This document shows positions 6,517-15,230 of a DNA stretch of 64,000 nucleotides, piece by piece. How positions within the stretch are numbered: the stretch's first letter is position 1; each line of letters begins with the position of its first letter. This DNA comes from Sporobacter sp038405045 (GTDB lineage: Bacteria > Bacillota > Clostridia > Oscillospirales > Oscillospiraceae), in the NCBI GenBank assembly GCA_038405045.1, contig JBBZIV010000001.1, positions 1 through 64,000 on the forward strand, given 5' to 3'. The notes under the pieces are model-generated. The model was not told where the DNA came from. It worked only from the letters and a program-made list of their open reading frames with translations, and did no database searches. Position numbers and translations under genes: made by a program.

Positions 6517-7797
6517 ATGAGAACGGACGATTTTTTGTACCAATATGGCATCCATCCGGATAATGTCTCGCAGCGTGCTGTCACAGCCGCTTTTTCCGCT
6601 GATATGTCGACGGGCTTGTCCGGGCTGCCGTCATCATTAAAAATGCTCCCATCGTTCTTATCACCCGGCGGAGACCTGATGGAAGGCGAAACGGCACTCG
6701 CCGTCGACGTAGGCGGCACAGCGCTAAAAATAGCCCTGACTCAAGTCATTGGCGGCACGATTGAAATAATAACGTCGGACGTATCGCCTGTCCCGGGTCA
6801 CATGGAAGAGATGACGATTGAGACGTTTTTTGCACAATTGGCGGAAAGGCTTCTGCCGTTTATCAGACAATGCAGCCGCGTCGGCATTTCTTTTGCGCAT
6901 GCCGTGGCCATTGCGCCAGATTGGGACGGGAGGCTGATTTCTTTTAGCAAGGAAATGAAAATCAGCGGCGGCGAAGGTCTCTCAATTGGGCGGGCGCTAT
7001 CGGATCAGCTCCAGATGGCCGGTGTCACCGCGCCTAAAAAATTCGTCGTGCTTAATGATGCGACAGCAGTTTACTTAGGTGGACTGACTTATCTGCCAGA
7101 GACCTGTCAAGCACCGACTGCCGCTCTCGTCCTTGGCACCGGCATTAATATCAGTTATGTGGAGACAGCGGAACGGATTTTTAAGCTGCCGGGCACTTGC
7201 CGCCCGGCAGCCATGGTTATCAACACCGAGGCGGGCGGCTTTGACAAGCTGCCTTTGGGATCAATCGACAGCGCGTTTCTACAAACGACCGACGTGCCGA
7301 CATCCCATGTATTTGAAAAGCTGACGGGCGGGCGTTATCTTGGGCCGCTTGTTTTGTTCGCCCTTAAAAAAGCCGCCGAGGAGGGGCTGTTATCAAAGAC
7401 GGCTGCCTCGTCTATTCGAAAGGCAGCACAGCTGACGACACCCGAACTCAGCGCTCTTCTTGAAAAAGGCGGTGGTCTGCCCAATGGCAAATTCCTGGAC
7501 GACAACGATAAAGCGGTTATTAGGGCAGTGGCCGAGGCATATGTCAGCCGTGCTGCTAAACTTGCCGCCGCTGCCGTCGCCGCCGTTCTGGATCAGACCC
7601 GCGCGGGGGAGATTGCCGATCGCCCTGCTGTTGTGATTGCAGAGGGGTCGACCTTTTTGAAGCTGTATTCATTCCGGCAGAAATTTGAGACCGCTTTAAA
7701 AGAAAATTGTCTCGGCGGGTATCCGATTTCGGTTTTCACCCGTGAAAACGCGGCCATATTAGGCGCAGCGCAGGCGGCGATGACAGCCGAAAAATGA
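6517..7797 (+). CDS. hexokinase-type sugar kinase (eukaryote-like fold family)
   Basis: A 426-residue sugar kinase of the hexokinase family rather than the short bacterial ROK type. Visible signatures are SSLKMLPSF (residues 39-47), typical of the N-terminal hexokinase domain, the phosphate-1 motif AVDVGGT (62-68), the catalytic-Asp segment LNDATAVY (about 176-183) and the glycine-rich LGTGINISY. The expected reaction is ATP-dependent phosphorylation of a hexose at C6; the exact sugar cannot be read. The ATG at 6517 has AAGGCGGTG six bases upstream; a GTG at 6508 is possible but poorly spaced. It stands alone, divergent from rnz and convergent with the flavoprotein gene. Confidence 0.8.
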   Translation: MRTDDFLYQYGIHPDNVSQRAVTAAFSADMSTGLSGLPSSLKMLPSFLSPGGDLMEGETALAVDVGGTALKIALTQVIGGTIEIITSDVSPVPGHMEEMTIETFFAQLAERLLPFIRQCSRVGISFAHAVAIAPDWDGRLISFSKEMKISGGEGLSIGRALSDQLQMAGVTAPKKFVVLNDATAVYLGGLTYLPETCQAPTAALVLGTGINISYVETAERIFKLPGTCRPAAMVINTEAGGFDKLPLGSIDSAFLQTTDVPTSHVFEKLTGGRYLGPLVLFALKKAAEEGLLSKTAASSIRKAAQLTTPELSALLEKGGGLPNGKFLDDNDKAVIRAVAEAYVSRAAKLAAAAVAAVLDQTRAGEIADRPAVVIAEGSTFLKLYSFRQKFETALKENCLGGYPISVFTRENAAILGAAQAAMTAEK

Positions 7798-7809
7798 CCG
7801 AATGAGCAG

Positions 7810-9201
7810 CTACTTCATTTTATCAAGAACGGCCCGTGCGGCGCGAACGCCGCTAGCCGCCGCCTGAGCAAGTCCGCGCGTGATACCGGCCCCGTCGCCG
7901 ACGGCATAAAAATTCGGAAGCCTCGTTTCAAAAAAGGAAGTCAGCTGCGGGCGCGCGCTGTAAAACTTCACCTCGACACCATAGAGCAGCGTATCGTAAT
8001 TGGCGGTGCCGGGGGCGATTTTATCGAGCGCCCCAATCATTTCAATGATATTATCGAGATGGCGCTTGGGTAGGACAAGGCTGAGGTCGCCGGGCGTTGC
8101 CTGAAGTGTCGGCCGGACGAAGCTTTTAGACAGACGATGCGCGTTTGTGCGTGTTCCTTTAAGCAGATCGCCAAAGCGCTGGACGAGCACGCCGCCGCCA
8201 AGCATGTTGGACAGCGAGGCGATATGCTTGCCATACCGGTGCGGCTCTTTAAACGGCTCTGTAAACCGGTTGGAGACAAGCAGCGCAAAATTCGTGTTGG
8301 TGCTCTGCAGCGCGGGGTCGGCATAACTGTGGCCGTTGACGGTGATGAGCCCATCCACATTTTCGGCAACGACGTGGCCGCGCGGGTTCATGCAGAAGGT
8401 GCGGACCGTATCGCCATACTGCTTTGTCCGATAGACGAGCTTGGATTCATACACAACGTCTGTTATATGCTCAAAGACCTTGGCGGGGAGCTCGACGCGC
8501 ACGCCGATATCGACCTGATTATTCAGCATATCTAGCCCCAACCGGCGGCATTGCCCGGTAAACCATTCCGCGCCGGATCGGCCGGGCGCCGCGATGAGGC
8601 AGCGGCATTGAACACAACCGCCGGACGTTTCAAGCGTATAGCCATCCGGAACCGGCGTTATAGACGTTACAGCCGTGTTGAACTGAAACGTCACACGGTC
8701 TTTCATATCGTTATAGATGTTTTTAAGGATTTTGAGGTTTTTCTCCGTCCCCAGGTGCTTGACTTTGGCCTGCAGGAGGTGCAGGTCATTTTCAAGCGCC
8801 TTCTTCTCTAGCTTTAAGGCCTCGTCGCTCTGTGTTGAATAAACGACAGTTGTGGCACCGAAGCGGACGTTGACGTCGTCGACGTAATTGATGAGTGCCA
8901 TAATGTCGTCATCCGGCATATAATCACTCAGCCAGCCGCCGAACGACGTTGTAAAGTTGTATTTGCCGTCTGAATATGCCCCGGCACCGCCAAAGCCCCG
9001 CATAATGGCGCAGGAGGGGCACGAAAGGCAATCGGGCACTTTTTTGGCGATCATGGGGCAGCTCCTGTGATCGATATCCGTGCCTTGCTCCAACAGAAGG
9101 ACGTTCAGGCCCGGATGAAGACGCGCGAGCTCGTAACCGGCGTAAATCCCGGCGATGCCGCAGCCGATAACAGCAACGTCCCAGATTTTATCGTTATCCA
9201 T
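7810..9201 (-). CDS. FAD-dependent dehydrogenase (COG2509 family)
   Basis: The 463-residue flavoprotein has an N-terminal dinucleotide-binding motif, VIGCGIAGIYAGYE (residues 12-25), and a C-terminal FAD motif, YAVGDGAGITRGLAQAA. A cysteine-rich stretch (about residues 47-66) contains CPMIAKK, CLSCPSC, then GGAGAYSDGK, which is characteristic of COG2509 proteins of unknown substrate. The start has GAGGTGGCAT before the ATG. The neighbouring minus-strand genes, XdhC and MocA-HD, belong to molybdenum hydroxylase maturation, so a shared redox role is possible but unproven. Confidence 0.85.
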   Translation of the reverse strand: MDNDKIWDVAVIGCGIAGIYAGYELARLHPGLNVLLLEQGTDIDHRSCPMIAKKVPDCLSCPSCAIMRGFGGAGAYSDGKYNFTTSFGGWLSDYMPDDDIMALINYVDDVNVRFGATTVVYSTQSDEALKLEKKALENDLHLLQAKVKHLGTEKNLKILKNIYNDMKDRVTFQFNTAVTSITPVPDGYTLETSGGCVQCRCLIAAPGRSGAEWFTGQCRRLGLDMLNNQVDIGVRVELPAKVFEHITDVVYESKLVYRTKQYGDTVRTFCMNPRGHVVAENVDGLITVNGHSYADPALQSTNTNFALLVSNRFTEPFKEPHRYGKHIASLSNMLGGGVLVQRFGDLLKGTRTNAHRLSKSFVRPTLQATPGDLSLVLPKRHLDNIIEMIGALDKIAPGTANYDTLLYGVEVKFYSARPQLTSFFETRLPNFYAVGDGAGITRGLAQAAASGVRAARAVLDKMK

Positions 9202-9232
9202 ATGCCACCTCAGCTCATTTGTATGATACGAT

Positions 9233-10321
9233 TTATTTATCGGCGCGATTGATAAAAAGTGAAGACGCCCTGCTTTCTGATGTGTTTTGCCGCATCTCGG
9301 CGCGGCGGCGGATCATCTCGGCAGCGATGCTCACGGCAATCTCTTCCGGCGTTTCCGCACCGATGTCAAGGCCAATAGGCGACGAGACACGGCGTATGTC
9401 ATCCTGCGTATACCCGTCATCAAGCAAATGCTGATAAACCGTTTCGCGCTTTTTGCTGCTGCCGATCATGCCTATATATCCGGCACGCGTTTTGAGGGCT
9501 TTGCGCAGGACAAGCTCATCGTGCTGATGACCGCGCGTAACAATCACAATAAAGCTGTCCGGCCCGATGGCGCATGTCCCAAACGGCACGTCCATCGACG
9601 GCGGTATTATGATTGCGTCAGCCTCAGGGAAACGGGAACGATTGGCGAATTCGGCGCGGTCGTCGATAACCGTGACGGAAAAGCCGACGGTGTGTAAGAG
9701 CGGTGCCAGGCACTGCCCGCAGTGGCCGCCGCCGAATATATATGCCGCGCTGTTTGAGGCGACGGGGAAAAGGAAAACCGCCGCACCGACAAGTGTGATA
9801 GCGTCGCCGTTTGTCGCGCGGCCCAGCGCGGCGCGTGCGTTCTGATCTAAAAAATCACCGCCGACAATACCGCCGCCCGATAAGACGAGGCATTGATTGC
9901 GCCGCGCGAGATGCCCTGAATCAGGAATCAGCACTGCGATGCGCGGCGGCGGCACGGCGCGTTCGGCATGAAGAAGCGCTTCAAAATATACTGTATTCTC
10001 GGTGTCGGCATCATCCAGAAAATCAATTAAAATTCTGGCATGCCCGCCGCAGACGGCCCCAAGGGCGTCGACGCCGTTTTCTGCCAGTGCGTATTCGGTG
10101 ACGGCGGCGCGCCGGTTCTCTAGAACACGCGCGGCATCTTCAATAACGGCGGCCTCCAGTATGCCGCCGCCGATTGTCCCGACGATGGATAGATCGTTTC
10201 GAATGAGCATGGCTGCCCCGGCTTTTCGTGGCGTGGAGCCGGTGCTCTCTATCATGAGGGCAAGGGCGCACGGTTTGTTCAGGCGGAGCGCGTCCAGCGC
10301 CGCCGCTGCAATCTGCTTCAT
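9233..10321 (-). CDS. XdhC/CoxI family molybdenum hydroxylase maturation protein
   Basis: The 362-residue product has an XdhC N-terminal domain (STPRKAGAAML, then GTIGGGILEA) and a C-terminal Rossmann domain (FGGGHCGQCLAPLL, VTVIDDR, then GYIGMIGSSKKR). The family inserts or sulfurates the molybdenum cofactor of xanthine-dehydrogenase-type enzymes. The ATG at 10321 fits the usual start of the family; its binding site, GGGGGC, is modest and upstream ATGs at 10336 and 10366 are possible. No hydroxylase subunits are in the window. The MocA-HD gene lies upstream on the same strand, separated by a repeat-filled gap. Confidence 0.88.
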   Translation of the reverse strand: MKQIAAAALDALRLNKPCALALMIESTGSTPRKAGAAMLIRNDLSIVGTIGGGILEAAVIEDAARVLENRRAAVTEYALAENGVDALGAVCGGHARILIDFLDDADTENTVYFEALLHAERAVPPPRIAVLIPDSGHLARRNQCLVLSGGGIVGGDFLDQNARAALGRATNGDAITLVGAAVFLFPVASNSAAYIFGGGHCGQCLAPLLHTVGFSVTVIDDRAEFANRSRFPEADAIIIPPSMDVPFGTCAIGPDSFIVIVTRGHQHDELVLRKALKTRAGYIGMIGSSKKRETVYQHLLDDGYTQDDIRRVSSPIGLDIGAETPEEIAVSIAAEMIRRRAEMRQNTSESRASSLFINRADK

Positions 10322-10417
10322 TAAATAGCCCCCGGACATAAGATAGGCAGAACAAGCTGCCGCCATATCCTATCCGCCCGGCGCATTTTTTAGAACGGCT
10401 GTGTCCTCACACAGTCC

Positions 10418-10484
10418 TTCTGAGGAAGCGAAGCGAATAAAAAATCTGGCTACATGCAGACAAGATTCTTCGCTGCGCTCAGAA
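10418..10484. repeat. REP/MITE-like imperfect palindrome
   Basis: The arms TTCTGAGGAAGCGAAGCGAA and TTCTTCGCTGCGCTCAGAA can pair around a short AT-rich centre. The sequence resembles dispersed intergenic repeats of clostridial genomes; related wording, GCGAAGGCGATTCTGAG, occurs in the tRNA spacer near 238-256. Confidence 0.5.
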
Positions 10485-10529
10485 TGACAGGGGCGCTCAG
10501 AATAACAGGGGCGCTCAGAATAACAAAAG
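10476..10529. repeat. three tandem 18-bp repeats
   Basis: Three consecutive copies of CGCTCAGAATRACAGGGG (10476-10493, 10494-10511, 10512-10529). The last copy ends AAAAG. It abuts the REP-like palindrome and lies just past the 3' end of the MocA-HD gene. Confidence 0.85.
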
Positions 10530-10543
10530 TGAAACGATGTGTA

Positions 10544-11656
10544 TTACGAATACAAGGCATCCAGCACGATGCCGTATTGTGATTTGAGGCTGTCGCGGAT
10601 GTCCATTGCTGTTTTCAGGCGCTTTTCCGCACGGGCGAGGGCTTCTGGGTCTTCTGTATAGCGCTTTCGAACATCATCAAGCGTTTTTTCAAGCGGCGCG
10701 ACGACGCCGTTTCGACACAGCTTGTCTGACAGGAACAGGACGGCAGCCTCGTTGGGGACGCCGCTATACCCACCTGGGAGGTCCATATGCGCCTTAACCA
10801 CCGTGGCGGCATCCGGGTACCCCGCCTGCAATAGAAGTGCAGCGGCGGCATCTTCATGCGCTGGCTGCAGGCGCACCATATCGTGCAGGCGGCAGGCGGC
10901 GGACAGAAGGCCAGCGTCCAGCGCGACGCCTTTTGGCTTGAGTTGACGGGCGATGTTCAGCGTGACGGCCTCCACCTGCCTGCCGTGCGTGATGACATTC
11001 TCCGGTGTTTCATATTTATGAAGAAGCAGCGCGCAGGCGGTATCGTCCGGGTACGTCGGCAGGCCGAGATGGCGCAGCAGCGCCGCGTATTCTTCCGGCG
11101 TATCCATATCGAGAAGAACGCCCCTGTCGTCCGTGTCAACCTCTTCGGCGGGAAATTGTGCCAGACAATCCCGCAGACCGCCGTCCCCGCTGTAACCTTT
11201 GATATCAGCGGCGAAGGCATACGGGATGAGCGGCGGGTGGCCGCGATGACCCTCAAACGCCGGATAGACGATGCTTTCGCCGTTTCCAAGGATAAAAGCG
11301 GTAATGAGCTTTCCAATTGTTTTTTCCGTGACGGCACAGGTGTCGACCGGCAGCAGGAAAAAGCCGTTAAGGTCTGACGGAAGGGAATGGATGCCGGCCT
11401 TGACGGAGGAAAACATCCCGTCCTCAAATTTGGCGTTATAAATATGGCGGACGTTTTTAGCATTCCGCTTTAAAACCTCGGCCTCCACCACCTCGCGGCG
11501 ATAACCCGTCACGACGGTGATGCAGTGGATCTTTTCATGGCGGCCCAACGCGACGGCACGCAAAACGGCGTTTTCGCCCCCGATGGGCAACAGTGCCTTT
11601 AAAGCGCCCATGCGCTCGGAATACCCGGCCGCTAAAATAACGAGACCAATTTTCAT
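10544..11656 (-). CDS. MocA-like nucleotidyltransferase fused to HD domain
   Basis: The 370-residue two-domain protein has an N-terminal molybdopterin-cytidylyltransferase-type domain with the nucleotide-binding loop LAAGYSERMGALKALLPIGG (residues 7-26), and later DTDDRGVLLDMDTPEEY. The C-terminal half, from about residue 205, is an HD-type hydrolase domain with CRLHDMVRL and KAHMDLPGG. The ATG at 11656 is preferred because TGGAGG precedes it by seven bases. Such fusions accompany XdhC in selenium-dependent molybdenum hydroxylase systems of Clostridia; the job of the HD half is not known to me. Confidence 0.82.
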   Translation of the reverse strand: MKIGLVILAAGYSERMGALKALLPIGGENAVLRAVALGRHEKIHCITVVTGYRREVVEAEVLKRNAKNVRHIYNAKFEDGMFSSVKAGIHSLPSDLNGFFLLPVDTCAVTEKTIGKLITAFILGNGESIVYPAFEGHRGHPPLIPYAFAADIKGYSGDGGLRDCLAQFPAEEVDTDDRGVLLDMDTPEEYAALLRHLGLPTYPDDTACALLLHKYETPENVITHGRQVEAVTLNIARQLKPKGVALDAGLLSAACRLHDMVRLQPAHEDAAAALLLQAGYPDAATVVKAHMDLPGGYSGVPNEAAVLFLSDKLCRNGVVAPLEKTLDDVRKRYTEDPEALARAEKRLKTAMDIRDSLKSQYGIVLDALYS

Positions 11657-11796
11657 CGTATCGCCTCCAGTCATTGACAGTGTATCATAACCTTTTGTTT
11701 TTGAAAACAGACATTACGAAAGGCGCCGGACGGCTCAAATCGTTAAAAACAACAAATGACGGATACTGAATGAATCAAAATCGTCACAAAATACCG

Positions 11797-11825
11797 TTGA
11801 CTTTTATGAACTGATGCCATATTAT
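11797..11825 (+). promoter_or_regulatory. trp operon promoter
   Basis: TTGACT (11797-11802), a 17-base spacer and TATTAT (11820-11825). Transcription would start just before the T-box leader. Confidence 0.8.
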
Positions 11826-11837
11826 AAATTATAATAA

Positions 11838-12112
11838 CTGCATAATCAAAACCGATGAGCAAGAAGAGTACAAAAAGTCGCGTGTTTCAGAGAGCCGCCA
11901 GATGGTGTGAATGCGGCATCACAGATTTTTTCGAATGGGCTTGCGAGGGTGGCTTGAAACCGGTTAATGGGAGTAGACGCCGACGGGAACCCTGTCCGTT
12001 ATCAGTGGGGTGCATATGATGGTATGCAAAATGAGCGGATGAATTATTTCATCAATTTGGGTGGTACCGCAGAAGCTTGAGCTTTTGTCCCATGGGGGAC
12101 AAAAGTTTTTTG
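11838..12112 (+). ncRNA. T-box leader RNA with Trp (TGG) specifier
   Basis: A T-box riboswitch that reads uncharged tRNA-Trp. The AG-rich stem I segment is at 11888-11895 (CAGAGAGC), the distal loop is near GATGGTGTGAATGCGG, the probable specifier TGG lies in GAATGGGC (11936-11938), and the T-box sequence TGGGTGGTACCGC is at 12058-12070. The terminator arms follow. Low charged tRNA-Trp would favour read-through into trpE. Confidence 0.93.
12082..12112 (+). terminator. T-box expression-platform terminator
   Basis: CTTTTGTCC and GGGACAAAAG pair across CATGG and are followed by TTTTTTG. Its 5' arm competes with the T-box antiterminator. Confidence 0.9.
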
Positions 12113-12179
12113 TTTTTCCGGGGCCGCTTTTTATTTTGTCGGAAAGGCGTTTTCATCCATCAATGAAACAGGTGACATC

Positions 12180-13637
12180 ATGATTAAACCAAGCTGCGAA
12201 ACGATTGAGGCGCTCTCCAAAACGTATAACATCATCCCGGTCAGCCGGGAAATTTACGCCGACGTGACAACGCCGATAGTACTCCTACGGAAGCTTGCCG
12301 CCAAATCGCGCCGCTATTATCTTTTAGAGAGCGTTGAAGGCGGGGAAAAATGGGCCAGATACTCTTTTTTGGGATACGACCCCATTCTGCGCGCAACATG
12401 CAAGGACGGTGTTGTGACGATTGAAGGCAGCGAGACAAAGACGGTTCAAACCGATCAGCCGCTGTATGTCCTGCGGGAGCTTTTGTCGCAGTATCACGCG
12501 CCGCGGCTTGACGATCTGCCGCCGTTTACAGGGGGCTTCGTCGGCTACTTTGCGTACGCGATGATTGGCTATGCCGAGCCTGTTTTGAAGCTCCAAAAGG
12601 GCGACGGGTATGATTTCGACCTCATGCTGTTTGACAAGGTGATTGCCTACGACCATTTAAAGCAGAAAATTATCCTGATTGTCAACATTACAACAGATCG
12701 CCTGATGGAAAACTACGGCCGCGCGGTGGCGGAGCTTGAAGCGATGGCCCGCCTTGTCACGGAGACGGTCACGCAAGCGGAAGAGCGCCAAACGACAGCG
12801 CCGGAATTCACCTGCAACATGACGCAGGACGCGTATTGTGCAATCGTCGAAAAGGCGAAAAAATACATCATCGACGGCGATATCTTTCAAGCCGTTCTCT
12901 CCCGCCGGTTTGAAACGCCGTATGAGGGGAGCCTCTTAAACGCCTACCGCGTATTGCGGACGACGAATCCGTCGCCCTACATGGTGTTCATGCATTTCGA
13001 CGACCTGGAGATCATGAGCGCGTCCCCGGAGACGCTGGTACGGCTTTACAACGGGCGGCTTTCCACCTTCCCCGTGGCGGGCTCGCGGCCGCGCGGCGCG
13101 ACGGATGCGGAGGATAAAGCCTTGGAGGAGGAGCTTTTAGCGGATGAAAAGGAGCTCTCCGAGCACAACATGCTTGTTGACCTCGCACGAAACGACCTCG
13201 GGCGCATTTCAAAAATTTCCTCCGTCCGCGTGATGGATTACATGCTGATTCACCGGTATTCAAAAATCATGCACATCACCTCCCGCGTGGAGAGCGATAT
13301 CCGAGATGACTGCGACGCCCTCAACGCCATCGAAGCCATTTTACCCGCCGGGACGCTGTCGGGCGCACCGAAAATCCGTGCCTGTGAGATCATTGAGGCG
13401 CTGGAGCATTCCCCGCGCGGTATTTACGGCGGCGCGTTAGGCTATATCGACTTTACCGGCAATATGGATACCTGCATCGCCATCCGCATGGCCGTCAAAA
13501 AGAACGGGCGCGTGGCCGTTCAGGCGGGCGGCGGGATCGTTGCCGACAGCGTCCCCGAGCGGGAATACGAAGAATCCGGCAATAAAGCAAAGGCCGTGAT
13601 GAACGCCATCATAAACGCCGGGGAGGTGACGGACTGA
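12180..13637 (+). CDS. trpE: anthranilate synthase component I
   Basis: The 485-residue chorismate-binding subunit, with TrpG, makes anthranilate from chorismate. Visible are the tryptophan feedback-site region LLESVEGGEKWARYSFLG near residues 47-64 and the C-terminal catalytic segment with GTLSGAPKIRA and GGIVADSVPEREYEE. The start ATG follows AGGTGACATC. It is the first gene of the trp operon, controlled by the Trp T-box. Its TGA overlaps the ATG of trpG by one base. Length matches the family. Confidence 0.97.
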   Translation: MIKPSCETIEALSKTYNIIPVSREIYADVTTPIVLLRKLAAKSRRYYLLESVEGGEKWARYSFLGYDPILRATCKDGVVTIEGSETKTVQTDQPLYVLRELLSQYHAPRLDDLPPFTGGFVGYFAYAMIGYAEPVLKLQKGDGYDFDLMLFDKVIAYDHLKQKIILIVNITTDRLMENYGRAVAELEAMARLVTETVTQAEERQTTAPEFTCNMTQDAYCAIVEKAKKYIIDGDIFQAVLSRRFETPYEGSLLNAYRVLRTTNPSPYMVFMHFDDLEIMSASPETLVRLYNGRLSTFPVAGSRPRGATDAEDKALEEELLADEKELSEHNMLVDLARNDLGRISKISSVRVMDYMLIHRYSKIMHITSRVESDIRDDCDALNAIEAILPAGTLSGAPKIRACEIIEALEHSPRGIYGGALGYIDFTGNMDTCIAIRMAVKKNGRVAVQAGGGIVADSVPEREYEESGNKAKAVMNAIINAGEVTD

Positions 13638-14212
13638 TGATACTGATGATCGACAATTACGACAGCTTCACGTATAACCTTGTCCAGCTGATCGGAAGCC
13701 TCAATCCTGACATCCGCGTTGTCCGCAACGATGCGCTAACGGTTGAGGAGATCCGCCGGCTCGCGCCATCGTCCATCATTCTCTCTCCGGGGCCGGGCTA
13801 CCCGAAGGATGCCGGTGTCTGCGAGGACGTTGTCAAAGCGCTTGGCAAAACGATTCCCATCCTCGGCGTCTGCCTCGGCCATCAGGCCATCTGCGAGGTT
13901 TACGGCGCCACGGTGACGCATGCTAAAAAGCTGATGCACGGCAAAAAAAGCCGGATATTAATCAATAACAAAAACCCCATTTTTCAGGGGCTCCCGGAGG
14001 CGATTGACGCCGCGCGCTATCACTCCCTTGCCGCACGGCGCGAGACGGTGCCGGAGGCACTCGACATCATTGCCGAGGATGAGACGGGCGAAGTGATGTC
14101 TGTGGCGCATCGGGAGAACCCCATCTACGGGCTCCAGTTTCACCCGGAGTCGGTTCTGACACCGCAGGGCAATGTCATTATACGAAATTTTCTGACGATC
14201 GGAGGCAGATAA
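13637..14212 (+). CDS. trpG: anthranilate synthase component II (glutamine amidotransferase)
   Basis: The 191-residue class I glutamine amidotransferase supplies ammonia to TrpE. The N-terminus ILMIDNYDSFTYNLVQ is typical, the nucleophile Cys is in GVCLGHQAIC near residue 80, and the His-Glu pair is in QFHPES near the end. It is translationally coupled to trpE. It could also serve para-aminobenzoate synthesis, as some clostridial TrpG proteins do; nothing here decides that. Confidence 0.96.
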   Translation: MILMIDNYDSFTYNLVQLIGSLNPDIRVVRNDALTVEEIRRLAPSSIILSPGPGYPKDAGVCEDVVKALGKTIPILGVCLGHQAICEVYGATVTHAKKLMHGKKSRILINNKNPIFQGLPEAIDAARYHSLAARRETVPEALDIIAEDETGEVMSVAHRENPIYGLQFHPESVLTPQGNVIIRNFLTIGGR

Positions 14213-14213
14213 T

Positions 14214-15230
14214 ATGATCAGAGAAGCAATACAAACGGCTGTCGAGGGGATGGACCTGCCTTTTGACACCGCCAGAGAGGCCATGGATGAAATCATGCGC
14301 GGCGAAGCGACAAATGCCCAGATTGCGGCCTTTTTGACCGCCCTGCGCATGAAGGGCGAGACGGTCGAAGAGATTACAGCCTGCGCCGCCGTCATGCGTG
14401 AAAAATGCACGAAATTGCCGTGCGACGGCGCGGTACTCGACATCGTCGGCACCGGTGGTGATGCGTCCAACACATTCAATATTTCAACGGTGACAGCGTT
14501 TATCGCCGCGGCGGCGGGTATCCCGGTCGCAAAGCACGGCAACCGCAGCGTGTCGAGCCAATGCGGCGCCGCCGACTGCCTGGAGGCGCTGGGGGCAACC
14601 ATCAATCTGACGGCGGATGAGAGCGCGCGCGTGCTTGAAAAGGCGAACATGTGCTTTATGTTCGCGCCGAATCACCATGCGTCGATGAAATACGCGGCCC
14701 CCGTCCGAAAAGAGATCGGAGCGCGGACGATTTTCAATATTCTGGGCCCCTTATCAAACCCCGCTATGGCAAAGCTGATGCTTTTGGGTGTCTACGACGC
14801 GCGCCTCGTCCGGCCGCTGACCGAGGTTTTGGCAAATGTGGGCGTTCACCGCGCCTTCGTCGTTCACGGTGACGACGGGCTTGATGAGATATCGCTTTCC
14901 GCGACGACGACGGTCTGTGCACTTCAAGACGGGGAAATCAAAACATTCACGCTTGACCCGCGCGACTATGGACTTCAATTATGCGATCGGGAAAAGCTCG
15001 TCGGCGGCGGCCCGGCGGAGAATGCGGACATTGCCAGAAGGCTGCTCGCCGGTGAAAAAGGCCCAAAGCGGGATATTCTTCTGCTCAACGCGGCGGCGGC
15101 GTTATACGTGGGTGGTCAAAGTGCGTCGCTTGAAGACGGTATTCTCCTGGCCTCGGAGCTGATTGACAACGGAAAAGCGCTGCAAAAAATGCAAGATTTT
15201 ATCACAGCGACGAACGAGGTGGGTTCATGA
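14214..15230 (+). CDS. trpD: anthranilate phosphoribosyltransferase
   Basis: The 338-residue enzyme transfers phosphoribose from PRPP to anthranilate. The PRPP-binding motif GTGGDASNTFNIST lies at about residues 79-92, and KHGNRSVSSQCGAAD and the N-terminal helical domain are intact. CGGAGG lies eight bases before the ATG, one base after the trpG stop codon. Its end overlaps trpC by four bases (ATGA). Confidence 0.97.
   Translation: MIREAIQTAVEGMDLPFDTAREAMDEIMRGEATNAQIAAFLTALRMKGETVEEITACAAVMREKCTKLPCDGAVLDIVGTGGDASNTFNISTVTAFIAAAAGIPVAKHGNRSVSSQCGAADCLEALGATINLTADESARVLEKANMCFMFAPNHHASMKYAAPVRKEIGARTIFNILGPLSNPAMAKLMLLGVYDARLVRPLTEVLANVGVHRAFVVHGDDGLDEISLSATTTVCALQDGEIKTFTLDPRDYGLQLCDREKLVGGGPAENADIARRLLAGEKGPKRDILLLNAAAALYVGGQSASLEDGILLASELIDNGKALQKMQDFITATNEVGS

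Noticed and set aside
10476..10529. Possible CRISPR array
   Set aside because: The units are directly adjacent with no spacers and no cas genes are nearby.
13958..14650. 230-codon minus-strand frame across trpG/trpD
   Set aside because: Shadow of two certain genes with overlapping, coupled reading frames.
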